Assembly (NCBI RefSeq): GCF_016925635.1
Contig: NZ_CP070490.1
Span: 496,001-560,000, forward strand
Direction: 5' to 3'
DNA from: Lysinibacillus fusiformis
GTDB lineage: Bacteria > Bacillota > Bacilli > Bacillales_A > Planococcaceae
Length of the DNA: 64,000 nt
The notes below the pieces were generated by a model. It saw only the letters and a list, made by a program, of their open reading frames with translations, did no database searches and was not told where the DNA came from. The position numbers were made by a program, and so were the translations under genes. Shown here piece after piece: positions 1 through 8,372 of the stretch. Within the stretch, counting starts at the first letter, position 1, and every line of letters starts with the position of its first letter.

Positions 1-2742
1 CGTGAAACTTCGCTTAGCAATGTTGCACCAGAGGTTGTGAATGCTGTTCTGGCAACAGAAGATGAATATTTCCGAGAGCATAACGGAATTGTACCAAAAG
101 CGGTTATTCGTGGGTTATTACAAGATGTCACAAATTCTGCTACGCAAACAGGTGGATCTACACTTACCCAGCAGCTTATTAAAAACCAAGTACTAACAAA
201 TGAAGTATCCTATGAACGTAAAGCTAAGGAAATTTTACTGGCGATGCGTTTAGAACATTTTATGACGAAGGAAGAAATATTAGAGGCTTATTTAAATATT
301 ATTCCGTATGGTCGTAACTCTTCAGGACGAAATATTGCAGGTGTTGAAACAGCTGCTGAAGGGATTTTTGGCGTAAAAGCAAAAGAATTGTCTCTTCCTC
401 AAGCTGCGTACATAGCTGGTATTCCACAGGCACCATTTGCTTATACACCATTTACGAATACAGGTGAACTGAAAAGTGAAGAAGCTTTGAAACCAGGTAT
501 TGATCGTATGAAAACAGTACTTTATCGTATGAAAGAAGCTGGTTATATTGACGATGCGCAATATAATGAAGCGTTAAACTATGATATTGCTGCAGATTTC
601 CGCGGACCAGAAATGCGTGCGGAGGATCGTTATCCATGGCTGACTTATGAGCTTGAAGCTCGTGCAAATGACATTATTGCTGAAAAACTAGCAAAAGATG
701 ATGGGATTGACCCAGAGCGCTTAAAGTCAGAAAAAAAATTAAAGGATAAATATACGATTTTAGCAGATCGTGATGTTCGTTCTAAGGGCTATCGCATTTA
801 CTCAACTATTAATAAAGATATGTATGATGCGATGCAAAAAGCAGCAAAGGACTTCCAGTATTATGGACATACGTATACTGGTAAAGGGAAAGACCCTGTT
901 ACTGGTGAAGAAATTGATATTGAGATGCCCGTACAGGTAGGTAGTATTTTAATAGAAAATACCACAGGTCGCATTTTAAGCTTTGTCGGTGGTCGAGACT
1001 TTAAAACAATTCAAGTAAACCACGCAACACAAGCTTACCGTTCTAACGGTTCTACAATGAAGCCATTACTTGTTTATGGTCCTGCTATAGAATATGGAGT
1101 TATTGGTGCAGGTAGCCCATTAGTTGACGTGAAATTCTCTATTGGTAAATGGAGTCCAAGCAACTATATTACAAGTGATGAGCGAGGACTTATTCCTGCA
1201 CGTGAAGCATTAGCAGACTCTCAAAACATATCAGCGCTACGTTTATATAATGATATTATTAATAGACGCCCCGCTGATTTGTTAGTAAAAATGGGATTCA
1301 CAAAATTACACCCAGATGACTTCACTAACCTAGCAACTGGTATTGGTGCTTTAAGTGAAGGGACTACTGTAGAAGAAAATACAAATGCCTTTGCTACTTT
1401 TGCAAATGGTGGTCAATTCATTGATGCCTATATGATTGATCGTATCGAAGACCAAGAAGGCAATATTATTTACAAACATGAGGTAGAACCTGTTCAAGTA
1501 TTTAGCCCAGAAACATCCTATATCGTGACAGATATGTTACGTGATGTTCTTACTAAAGGTACAGGGACAATGGCACGAAATACCTTAAAATTCTCTTCTG
1601 ATTTCGCTGCAAAAACAGGGACTTCTCAAGAGTATAAAGATGTTTGGCTAGTTGGTTATAACCCAAATGTATCTCTTGGTGTTTGGATGGGTTACGATCA
1701 ACCTCGTACACTTTATGCATTTAACAACACCTACTTACAGCCAAGCGTTCGTGTGAATAAGCTTTGGGGTACGTTAATGAATGCCGTTTACGATGCGGAC
1801 CCTCAGCTAATTGATCCACCAACAAGCTTTAAGGCGCCTAAAAATGTTGTGACTGCATCATTCTGTGGCATTTCCGGTATGGCCCCTTCTGCAGCTTGCG
1901 CTAGCGCAGGTCTTGTACGTTCCGATTTATTTAATGCGAAGGTATTTTTACCATCTCAACCTGATGATAGCTTAGCATCTTCAAGTGTTGTGACGATTAA
2001 AGGTAAAACTTATAATGCCCTGCCAAATACACCAGCAGAATTTGTCAAAGCAGGTGGTGCAGGCATTAATCAAGACTTTATTAAACGAATGTTAGGTAGA
2101 CTTGGCGGTAACCCTGCTAGTCTGTTACCAAAGAATTCAACATTGTCGAATTCATCTGTATCAGCTGTTGATTTCCCAGCAGATGGCAGCCCACCAGCAG
2201 CTGTCTCAGCTTCAGTAAATGGCTCTACATTATCATGGTCAGAGTCATCGAATGATGTTGTTGGTTATCGTATCTACAACGTTACGAATGGCGGTAATAC
2301 GCTTGTGACATCCGTACTAGAATCAACACAAAGCATTACGGTTGCTAGTGGACAAGCTTATGTAGTAGTCGCTGTAGATATTACAGGCTTATCATCACCT
2401 CAATCCAATGTTGTTTCTACTGGCGGTAGTGAAAATGAACCTGACCCAGAGGAAAACGACCAAGAACCAATACCACCTACAACGCCACCAACTAATGGGA
2501 ATGGCAACGGGTCTGGTAATAATGGCAATGGCTCTGGTAGTAACGGCAATGGTTCCAATAACGGAAACGGGTCTGGTAATAACGGCAATGGCTCCAATAA
2601 CGGTGATGGATCTGGTAACAACGGCAATGGCTCCAATAATGGAAATGGATCCGGAAGCAATGGCGAGGGCTCTGGTAACCCTGGAGATGGCTCAAACGGA
2701 GGAGAAAATACCACGCCTCCACCTGACACATCAAGGCGATAA
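1..2742 (+). CDS. Class A penicillin-binding protein (PonA-type), 5'-truncated
   Basis: Bifunctional murein synthase polymerising lipid II and cross-linking peptides outside the membrane. The reading frame is already open at base 1, so the cytoplasmic tail, membrane anchor and start of the glycosyltransferase domain lie outside the window; 913 codons are visible. The GT51 domain shows the ATEDEYF motif and GGSTLTQQLIKN block within the first 60 codons. The transpeptidase domain has the catalytic STMK near codon 351, SQN near 407 and KTGTS near 538. A fibronectin-III-like module follows (about codons 730-806), then an acidic/Pro linker and an approximately 70-residue Asn/Gly/Ser tail with GS every 6-7 residues. 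B. subtilis PonA has a comparable Asn/Gly-rich tail, so PonA-type is likely, but the exact paralogue is unproven. Confidence 0.93.
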   Translation, partial: RETSLSNVAPEVVNAVLATEDEYFREHNGIVPKAVIRGLLQDVTNSATQTGGSTLTQQLIKNQVLTNEVSYERKAKEILLAMRLEHFMTKEEILEAYLNIIPYGRNSSGRNIAGVETAAEGIFGVKAKELSLPQAAYIAGIPQAPFAYTPFTNTGELKSEEALKPGIDRMKTVLYRMKEAGYIDDAQYNEALNYDIAADFRGPEMRAEDRYPWLTYELEARANDIIAEKLAKDDGIDPERLKSEKKLKDKYTILADRDVRSKGYRIYSTINKDMYDAMQKAAKDFQYYGHTYTGKGKDPVTGEEIDIEMPVQVGSILIENTTGRILSFVGGRDFKTIQVNHATQAYRSNGSTMKPLLVYGPAIEYGVIGAGSPLVDVKFSIGKWSPSNYITSDERGLIPAREALADSQNISALRLYNDIINRRPADLLVKMGFTKLHPDDFTNLATGIGALSEGTTVEENTNAFATFANGGQFIDAYMIDRIEDQEGNIIYKHEVEPVQVFSPETSYIVTDMLRDVLTKGTGTMARNTLKFSSDFAAKTGTSQEYKDVWLVGYNPNVSLGVWMGYDQPRTLYAFNNTYLQPSVRVNKLWGTLMNAVYDADPQLIDPPTSFKAPKNVVTASFCGISGMAPSAACASAGLVRSDLFNAKVFLPSQPDDSLASSSVVTIKGKTYNALPNTPAEFVKAGGAGINQDFIKRMLGRLGGNPASLLPKNSTLSNSSVSAVDFPADGSPPAAVSASVNGSTLSWSESSNDVVGYRIYNVTNGGNTLVTSVLESTQSITVASGQAYVVVAVDITGLSSPQSNVVSTGGSENEPDPEENDQEPIPPTTPPTNGNGNGSGNNGNGSGSNGNGSNNGNGSGNNGNGSNNGDGSGNNGNGSNNGNGSGSNGEGSGNPGDGSNGGENTTPPPDTSRR
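2497..2703 (+). repeat. Asn/Gly/Ser-coding repeat tract in the PBP tail
   Basis: In-frame degenerate repeats of 18-21 bp encode NGNGS-type units in the extracellular C-terminus of the PBP. Serines recur every 6-7 residues, with occasional Asp, Glu or Pro substitutions. Synonymous codons differ between units, so the repeat is better conserved in protein than in DNA. Confidence 0.85.
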
Positions 2743-2786
2743 GCCATTATGCCCTAGCAAAAAGCATTTGTATTAAATAATCAAAT

Positions 2787-2836
2787 AACAGACTTACTAC
2801 ATATTACTTATGAATTGTAGTAAGTCTGTTTTTTTG
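2787..2836 (+). terminator. Intrinsic terminator after the PBP gene
   Basis: A perfect 15-bp inverted repeat (arms 2787-2801 and 2816-2830, AACAGACTTACTACA and its complement) is followed by a T run. Confidence 0.88.
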
Positions 2837-2877
2837 TCATTATAAAGAAGACTACTATTTTGAAGGGGTGGAAATAT

Positions 2878-3759
2878 ATGAACGTATTGATTTTAGGGGG
2901 CACACGTTTTTTTGGAAAAAAGCTAGTGGATCTTTGTATTCAAAATGGACATCATGTAACGATTTTAACACGTGGTCAAAGTGGCAATCCCTTTGGTACA
3001 AATGTTACGCAGTTGGTAGTAAATCGTAATGATCGTGATGCTTTAGCACAGGCACTAGCCAATACAACATGGGACATTGTCTATGATAATATTTGCTATT
3101 CGCCCAACGAGGCACAAGCGATTTGCGAGATATTAAAAGGGAAAACGAAAAAGCTGGTCTTTACTTCTACTCTTTCAACCTATGAAGTAGATGGTAAGAT
3201 GAAAAAGGAAGAAGACTTTGATCCATTCCAGTATCAAATTCGCATGGGACATCAAGAGGAATTTTCTTATGGAGAAGGAAAGCGACAAGCGGAGGCTGTC
3301 TTATTTAAAGAAGCTGCATTCCCAGTCGTTGCTGTACGTTTCCCCATTGTGATGGGCGAGGATGACTATACACGTCGTTTACATTTCCACGTTGAACGTA
3401 TTTTACAGAATCAGCCGATTACTTTACCGAACATTGATGCAAAGATGAGTTATATTACAGATGAGGAAGCAGCTGAATTTTTATATTTTGCTGGCGTTAC
3501 GCCTATTGAAGGACCATACAATGCTACCGCATCTGGTGCTATGTCTCTCAAAGACCTCATTGCTCTAATCGAAGAAGCGAGTGGTCAGCGTGCAAAAATT
3601 TCCCTTATTGGTGGCAATGAGGAATCACCATCGCCTTATGGGGTGCCTGCTGATTGGTATATGTCCAACGCAAAAGCAGAGAAGGCAGGTTTTACATTTA
3701 GCCAGCTTGAAGATTGGCTACCAAAATTAGTGACAACATTAGTAAAACAGCTACAATAG
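2878..3759 (+). CDS. NAD-dependent epimerase/dehydratase (extended SDR family)
   Basis: Probable NAD(P)-binding sugar-nucleotide epimerase/dehydratase or related reductase of 293 aa. The N-terminus MNVLILGGTRFFGKKL is a Rossmann GGTxFxG dinucleotide-binding loop. A further region with FTSTLSTYE and a SYGEGKRQAE segment matches the Ser/Tyr-xxx-Lys active site of extended SDRs. I chose the ATG at 2878 because AAGGGGTGG lies 7-8 bases upstream; an in-frame TTG at 2860 would put that RBS inside the gene. It is a single gene between two terminators, so its substrate cannot be read from context. Confidence 0.8.
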   Translation: MNVLILGGTRFFGKKLVDLCIQNGHHVTILTRGQSGNPFGTNVTQLVVNRNDRDALAQALANTTWDIVYDNICYSPNEAQAICEILKGKTKKLVFTSTLSTYEVDGKMKKEEDFDPFQYQIRMGHQEEFSYGEGKRQAEAVLFKEAAFPVVAVRFPIVMGEDDYTRRLHFHVERILQNQPITLPNIDAKMSYITDEEAAEFLYFAGVTPIEGPYNATASGAMSLKDLIALIEEASGQRAKISLIGGNEESPSPYGVPADWYMSNAKAEKAGFTFSQLEDWLPKLVTTLVKQLQ

Positions 3760-3771
3760 CTTTAACAACGC

Positions 3772-3805
3772 AAAGAATCTGCTAGATAATTAGCAGATTC
3801 TTTGT
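3772..3805. terminator. Terminator between convergent epimerase and argD
   Basis: Perfect 12-bp arms AAAGAATCTGCT (3772-3783) and AGCAGATTCTTT (3792-3803). A-rich and T-rich flanks allow use from both sides, by the epimerase gene and by the argCJBD operon. Confidence 0.75.
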
Positions 3806-3869
3806 TCATCCATTATGCATCAGCGTTTTTGCCGCAGATGCTTCACTTGCATTGCTGAACTGAAGTCTA

Positions 3870-5000
3870 TCACGGTAATATGCTCTTTAAAATAGCTACT
3901 GCTTTATCAATCTCTTCCTTTGTGACCGTTAATGGAGGTAAGAGACGAATAACAGTTGGCCCTGCCCCCACTAGCAAAAGACCGCTCTCTTCTGCTGCCG
4001 AGATATAAGGCGCTACTTCAGTGTCACCACACCCAATCCCTAACAGAAGACCCTGTCCTTGAACGGTATAGCTAGAAGGTAATTGAGCTTTTAGTTGTTC
4101 CACAAAATAGGCAGATACTTCTTGTACCTGCTGTAAAAAGGCTGGCTCAAATACATGACTCAACACGGCTTGTGCCACATTCATCGCAAGAGGATTTCCA
4201 CCAAATGTTGTCCCATGTGTTCCTGGACTAAATGTAGCATGAAGCTCAGCAGTCCCTAACATTGCACCCACAGGGAATCCACCACCTAAGCCTTTTGCCA
4301 ATGTCATGATATGTGGCTTTAATACAGTTTGTTCAAAGGCATAGCGCGTTCCTGTTCGTCCAATACCTGTTTGCACTTCATCAATAATTAGTAGTATCCC
4401 TTGCTCCTCACAGGCTTTTGCAATAGCTGTAGCAAATTCTGCTGAGACGCTATTAACGCCACCCTCTCCTTGAATCATCTCCAGCATAATGGCTGCCACA
4501 GAATCATCAATGGCTGCTTCAAGTGCAGCAACATCATTAAATGGTAAAATCGTAAACTTTTCCACGAGTGGTCCAAAGCCATTATGTACCTTGCCTTGAC
4601 CTGTTGCAGACATAGCTCCAAATGTACGACCATGGAATGATTTTTCGAACGTAATCATATGATGTTTCCCTGTATGTTTTCGTGCTAATTTAATGGCCGC
4701 TTCATTAGCCTCAGCCCCACTATTGCAGAAAAAAGCATGAGCAAAGTGCGTATTAGCAATTAATTTTTCTGCTACCTTTTCCTGACCTGGTATATCAAAA
4801 AGATTTGAAATATGCCATAGCTTTTCACTTTGCTCTTGTAGCGCCTGTACAACGGCTGGATGGGCATGACCAAGACTCACCACAGCAATGCCACTTGTAA
4901 AATCTAAGTATTGCTTCCCTGTAGAATCTTCAACAATTGTCCCCTGACCTTTGACAATTTGTGCACGACGCTTGCCGTAGTTCTCGAATAAAACACTCAT
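3870..5000 (-). CDS. argD: Acetylornithine aminotransferase
   Basis: PLP-dependent class III aminotransferase of 376 aa that makes N-acetylornithine from N-acetylglutamate semialdehyde in arginine synthesis. It shows the cofactor region CNSGAEANEAAIKLAR, the IIDEVQTGIGRTG segment with the Asp that contacts PLP, and TLAKGLGGGFP with the Schiff-base lysine. The ATG at 5000 is preceded by GGAG about 8 bases upstream and gives the usual start MSVLFENYGKR. A 14-codon upstream extension has no RBS support. Last gene of argCJBD; carAB and argF, which follow in B. subtilis, are absent here. Confidence 0.93.
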   Translation of the reverse strand: MSVLFENYGKRRAQIVKGQGTIVEDSTGKQYLDFTSGIAVVSLGHAHPAVVQALQEQSEKLWHISNLFDIPGQEKVAEKLIANTHFAHAFFCNSGAEANEAAIKLARKHTGKHHMITFEKSFHGRTFGAMSATGQGKVHNGFGPLVEKFTILPFNDVAALEAAIDDSVAAIMLEMIQGEGGVNSVSAEFATAIAKACEEQGILLIIDEVQTGIGRTGTRYAFEQTVLKPHIMTLAKGLGGGFPVGAMLGTAELHATFSPGTHGTTFGGNPLAMNVAQAVLSHVFEPAFLQQVQEVSAYFVEQLKAQLPSSYTVQGQGLLLGIGCGDTEVAPYISAAEESGLLLVGAGPTVIRLLPPLTVTKEEIDKAVAILKSILP

Positions 5001-5072
5001 GTTATCATCTCCACTATCATTTAAAATAGTTTCTTTCAACAACTATACTTCTCAAGCTATCCTATTAGAACA

Positions 5073-5858
5073 CTAGAAAGAATGAAGTTCACTTGAGGCT
5101 ACAATCGTCGTCCCAATTAATGTTGCACCCACGATTTGTACGGAAGGGATTCCTGCCCGTAAACAGTCGATGGCTCCTTGTACTTTCGGAATCATCCCAC
5201 CGTATATATGACCCTGTTCTGTCCATTGGTCAATGAGTGAAGGTGTAGCTATTGTTTGGTATTCATCCTGAATACGTATACCACTCACATCCGTCACGAG
5301 TAATAAGCTATCTGCTCCGACCGCTAACGCAATTTCACTTGCCACCGTGTCGCCATTAATATTAAGAGCCTGACCTGCTTCGGTAGCACCTACGCAGGCA
5401 ATAACAGGTACAATTCCTACATCCATTAAAGCTTCTAATAAGGATGTATTGATGTTTGTTATCGCTCCGACAAAGCCATACATATCTTGATCCAAAAAGT
5501 CCGCAACCATCAGCTGACCATCAAAGCCATTTAATCCGATGGCTGCTATACCGGCGGTTGTTAATTCATGAACTAACGCAGGGTTCACTTGGCCTATTAA
5601 GGTCGACTGGACAACCTTAATAGCTGCCTCATTTGTGACGCGTATTCCATTTAACGTATGAGATTGTATGCCTTGAGCAGCTAGTTCACGATTAATGGCT
5701 GGCCCACCCCCATGGGTAATAATCAGCTCTACTCCACTCTCTTGTAATCTTTTAAAATTATTAAAGAAAGCCTCATTTAAACCTTCCAGTGTACTGCCCC
5801 CAAGTTTAATGACCATACGTTTACGAGCGGTATGATGCATTGATTTGGACATAGTCAT
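5073..5858 (-). CDS. argB: Acetylglutamate kinase
   Basis: Amino-acid kinase phosphorylating N-acetyl-L-glutamate, the second step of arginine synthesis. MVIKLGGSTLEG is the nucleotide-binding N-terminus, and ITHGGGPAINREL binds the substrate. The start is uncertain. The ATG at 5858 (261 aa) overlaps argJ by 38 bp and has GGGGATG about 13 bases upstream; the ATG at 5816 gives a more canonical N-terminus but has no RBS. Overlap with argJ suggests translational coupling. Confidence 0.92.
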   Translation of the reverse strand: MTMSKSMHHTARKRMVIKLGGSTLEGLNEAFFNNFKRLQESGVELIITHGGGPAINRELAAQGIQSHTLNGIRVTNEAAIKVVQSTLIGQVNPALVHELTTAGIAAIGLNGFDGQLMVADFLDQDMYGFVGAITNINTSLLEALMDVGIVPVIACVGATEAGQALNINGDTVASEIALAVGADSLLLVTDVSGIRIQDEYQTIATPSLIDQWTEQGHIYGGMIPKVQGAIDCLRAGIPSVQIVGATLIGTTIVASSELHSF

Positions 5859-7053
5859 ACGTTAAGTCACATCCCCAAGCATGCCCCTGACCATCACCCA
5901 CACCAAGAGACACATAGATTTTTACTTCATGCATTTTTAATATTTGTATTAACTCATCCTCAGAAAAAGGAATCGGCTCACCGTTTTCTACCATCGTAGC
6001 CCCACCAATTTGGATGGTAATTTTATCTGGATCAACTGTTGCGCCACTATATCCTACCGCTGCAATAATACGCCCCCAGTTAGCATCACAGCCGAAAACA
6101 GCAGTCTTTACAAGTGGTGAACCAACGACTGTTTTTGCAATTTTACGTGCTTCCTCGTCTGAAAATGCACCAACAACTTCCACTTCAATGAGCTTCGTTG
6201 CCCCTTCACCGTCTTTGGCAATCATTTTTGCTAAATCTTCCGCTACTGTTTGCAATGTGTAATAGAAGTTTTGCCAATCTGGATGCTCAGGTGTTAAAGA
6301 ATCATTTCCTGCTAAGCCATTAGCCAATATCACCACCGTGTCATTTGTGGATGTATCCCCATCAACTGTAATCGCGTTAAATGTTAAATTAGTAATAGTC
6401 GATAAAGCTGCCTGCAACACATCAGATTCAATGTTGGCATCTGTTGTAATAAAGCCTAGCATTGTTGCCATATTTGGTTCGATCATACCTGAACCTTTTG
6501 CAACACCAGCGATAATAACTTCCTTGCCATCCACAGTTGTACTATAGCTCGTGTTTTTCATGACAGTATCTGTCGTTAAAATAGCCTGTGCAAAGTCAAT
6601 AGCACTTTCTAAACTGTCCTTTGGCTCTAACAGTTGAATACCGTTCGCTACTGGCTCTAATTTCATCATTTCCCCAATAACGCCTGTTGAGCAAACTCCT
6701 ACTAAATTTGAAGCAATCCCTAATTTTTCAGCAGCTAGCTCTTGCATCGTTTGGGCATCTTTTACACCTTGCTTACCTGTACAAGCATTGGCATTGCCAG
6801 AATTTACGATCATCGCTTGCATTTTCTTAGTTGTATAAACAACTTCCTTCGTGACTTTTAATGGTGCTGCTTGCACAGCGTTTGTTGTAAAAACACCTGC
6901 TACACTTGCTGGTACTTCACTTACTAAAAGGGCTAAATCCTTTTTCTTATGCTTTAAACCACAATGTAATCCTGCTGCTTTAAAGCCTTTTGGTGAAACG
7001 ATATTTTTACTTGATAATTTTTTCATTACATTCGTTGAAGTGATTACTGTCAT
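5821..7053 (-). CDS. argJ: Bifunctional ornithine acetyltransferase / N-acetylglutamate synthase
   Basis: Self-cleaving Ntn-type enzyme of 410 aa that transfers acetyl from acetylornithine to glutamate, recycling acetyl groups in the arginine pathway. The autoproteolysis site is in MIEPNMATMLGF, where the Thr of the ATML motif becomes the nucleophile of the beta chain. AAGGAGGAAT lies 5-6 bases before the ATG. Having argJ with argC, argB and argD and no separate argA or argE fits the cyclic pathway of Bacillus species. Confidence 0.95.
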   Translation of the reverse strand: MTVITSTNVMKKLSSKNIVSPKGFKAAGLHCGLKHKKKDLALLVSEVPASVAGVFTTNAVQAAPLKVTKEVVYTTKKMQAMIVNSGNANACTGKQGVKDAQTMQELAAEKLGIASNLVGVCSTGVIGEMMKLEPVANGIQLLEPKDSLESAIDFAQAILTTDTVMKNTSYSTTVDGKEVIIAGVAKGSGMIEPNMATMLGFITTDANIESDVLQAALSTITNLTFNAITVDGDTSTNDTVVILANGLAGNDSLTPEHPDWQNFYYTLQTVAEDLAKMIAKDGEGATKLIEVEVVGAFSDEEARKIAKTVVGSPLVKTAVFGCDANWGRIIAAVGYSGATVDPDKITIQIGGATMVENGEPIPFSEDELIQILKMHEVKIYVSLGVGDGQGHAWGCDLTYDYVQINASYRS

Positions 7054-7109
7054 TCAAAATTCCTCCTTAGTTTAATAAATAAGAGAAGCATACAGTTTCC
7101 TGCATGCTG

Positions 7110-8144
7110 TTAAATAAAGAACGGCACGACATCTAGTCCTGTCGTTTGTGGCAAATCAAATTGCACATTCATATTTTGGATAGCTTGCCCTGCTGCCCCT
7201 TTGACGAGATTATCAATCACACTGACAATTGTGGCCCGATTTGTACGGGAATCTACTTTCACTAAAATATCGCAATAATTTGATCCTTTGACACGATTTG
7301 TCCCTAAACTTGATGCATCGGTCACAATCCGAACAAATGGATGATTTTCATAGGTTGCCTGTAAACAAGTGATCAATTGCGATTCTGTAATACCTGGCAT
7401 TACAGGGGCATAAGATGTCGCCAAAATTCCCCGTGTCATGGGAACCAAATGCGTATTAAAAGTAATCGTTGTCTCTACTTGAGCAAACATGGAAAGTGCC
7501 TGTTCAATTTCTGGTATATGCTGATGTGTATTTACTTTATAGATTGAGAAATTCTCATTTGTCTCACTAAAATGGGTAGTTTGTGAAGGCTTATTGCCAG
7601 CTCCTGAAATGCCACTCTTTGCATCAATCACTAGAAAGCTAGGATCAATTAAGCGTTCTTTTACAAGTGGTAGTAAGGATAATAAGACCGCTGTCGGGTA
7701 ACAACCTGGATTAGCAATGAGTGGTGCTTGACGTATAAGCTCTGCATTCCACTCTGTTAAACCATATACACTCTGTTGAACACTATGGAACGGTGCCGCT
7801 TTTTTGCCATACCAGGTTTCATAGCTTGCGAGATCTTTTAATCGAAAATCACCAGATAAATCGATTATTTTTGGTCCTTTCCCAACCAAAGGCGGTAAAA
7901 GCTCACTTGTTACCCCGGATGGTGTACTCGTAAAAACAACATCAAATTTTTCTAAAGTGTCATACGCTATCTTTTGTAACGGTGTATCAGCTATCCTAAC
8001 AAGATGACCAAATTTCGAAGAAAAAAGAACACCCTCTTCTGAAGAAGTAAATAAATCAATCTGATCTACAGCTGGATGATTATGTAAAAACCGAATAAGC
8101 TCTAGTCCACCATATCCAGTTGCTCCAACAATACCTACTTTCAC
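7110..8144 (-). CDS. argC: N-acetyl-gamma-glutamyl-phosphate reductase
   Basis: NADPH-dependent reductase (344 aa) that turns acetylglutamyl phosphate into the semialdehyde; first gene of the operon. MKVGIVGATGYGGLELIRFL is the Rossmann start, and ANPGCYPTA carries the catalytic cysteine. I chose the GTG at 8144: GAGGTGAG (8149-8156) is correctly spaced for it and the protein then starts as family members do. A GTG three codons upstream sits inside that RBS. Transcribed from the ArgR/AhrC-type promoter described separately. Confidence 0.94.
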   Translation of the reverse strand: MKVGIVGATGYGGLELIRFLHNHPAVDQIDLFTSSEEGVLFSSKFGHLVRIADTPLQKIAYDTLEKFDVVFTSTPSGVTSELLPPLVGKGPKIIDLSGDFRLKDLASYETWYGKKAAPFHSVQQSVYGLTEWNAELIRQAPLIANPGCYPTAVLLSLLPLVKERLIDPSFLVIDAKSGISGAGNKPSQTTHFSETNENFSIYKVNTHQHIPEIEQALSMFAQVETTITFNTHLVPMTRGILATSYAPVMPGITESQLITCLQATYENHPFVRIVTDASSLGTNRVKGSNYCDILVKVDSRTNRATIVSVIDNLVKGAAGQAIQNMNVQFDLPQTTGLDVVPFFI

Positions 8145-8173
8145 TGCACTCACCTCTGAAATAAGTTAAAAAT

Positions 8174-8202
8174 AGTATACGTCTGCATATTTATTAAGTC
8201 AA
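8174..8202 (-). promoter_or_regulatory. Sigma-A promoter of argCJBD
   Basis: On the minus strand TTGACT (complement of 8197-8202) is separated by exactly 17 bp from TATACT (complement of 8174-8179). This lies about 30 bp upstream of the argC GTG with no gene between. Near-consensus hexamers at ideal spacing. Confidence 0.8.
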
Positions 8203-8217
8203 CTGAATTTTTATTTA
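8184..8217. promoter_or_regulatory. Two ARG boxes (ArgR/AhrC operator) over the argC promoter
   Basis: Box 1 at 8204-8217, TGAATTTTTATTTA, matches the ARG-box core TGAATWWWWATTCA at 13 of 14 positions. Box 2 at 8184-8197, TGCATATTTATTAA, matches at 12 of 14. They are 20 bp apart, two helical turns. Box 1 abuts the -35 and box 2 fills the spacer, the geometry expected for repression by the arginine-bound ArgR/AhrC hexamer. The match is seen; binding is inferred. No regulator gene lies in the window. Confidence 0.7.
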
Positions 8218-8273
8218 ATTACCTGTTTTTTTAAATAGACATTATTTCACCTTCACACCACTTGTAAATTCAG

Positions 8274-8328
8274 AAAAAAGAAGGCAAGAATCCCTTCGCT
8301 CATCGAATGAATCCCTGCCTTCTTTTTA
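8274..8328 (-). terminator. Terminator of acsA
   Basis: Arms AAGAAGGCA (8278-8286) and TGCCTTCTT (8316-8324) enclose a 29-nt loop. On the minus strand the hairpin is followed by a T run (A run at 8274-8279). It lies about 45 bp after the acsA stop. Confidence 0.7.
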
Positions 8329-8372
8329 TGCACATGTTGTATAAATATCAATTGTTGTCTTAGTAGAGATGA

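Noticed and set aside
2400..2776. Open frames opposite or out of frame with the PBP tail
   Set aside because: They arise from the low-complexity repeat; no RBS, and the PBP frame explains the sequence.
8145..8372. Riboswitch or T-box leader for argC
   Set aside because: The predicted leader is only about 23 nt; the hairpin beyond the promoter is the acsA terminator.
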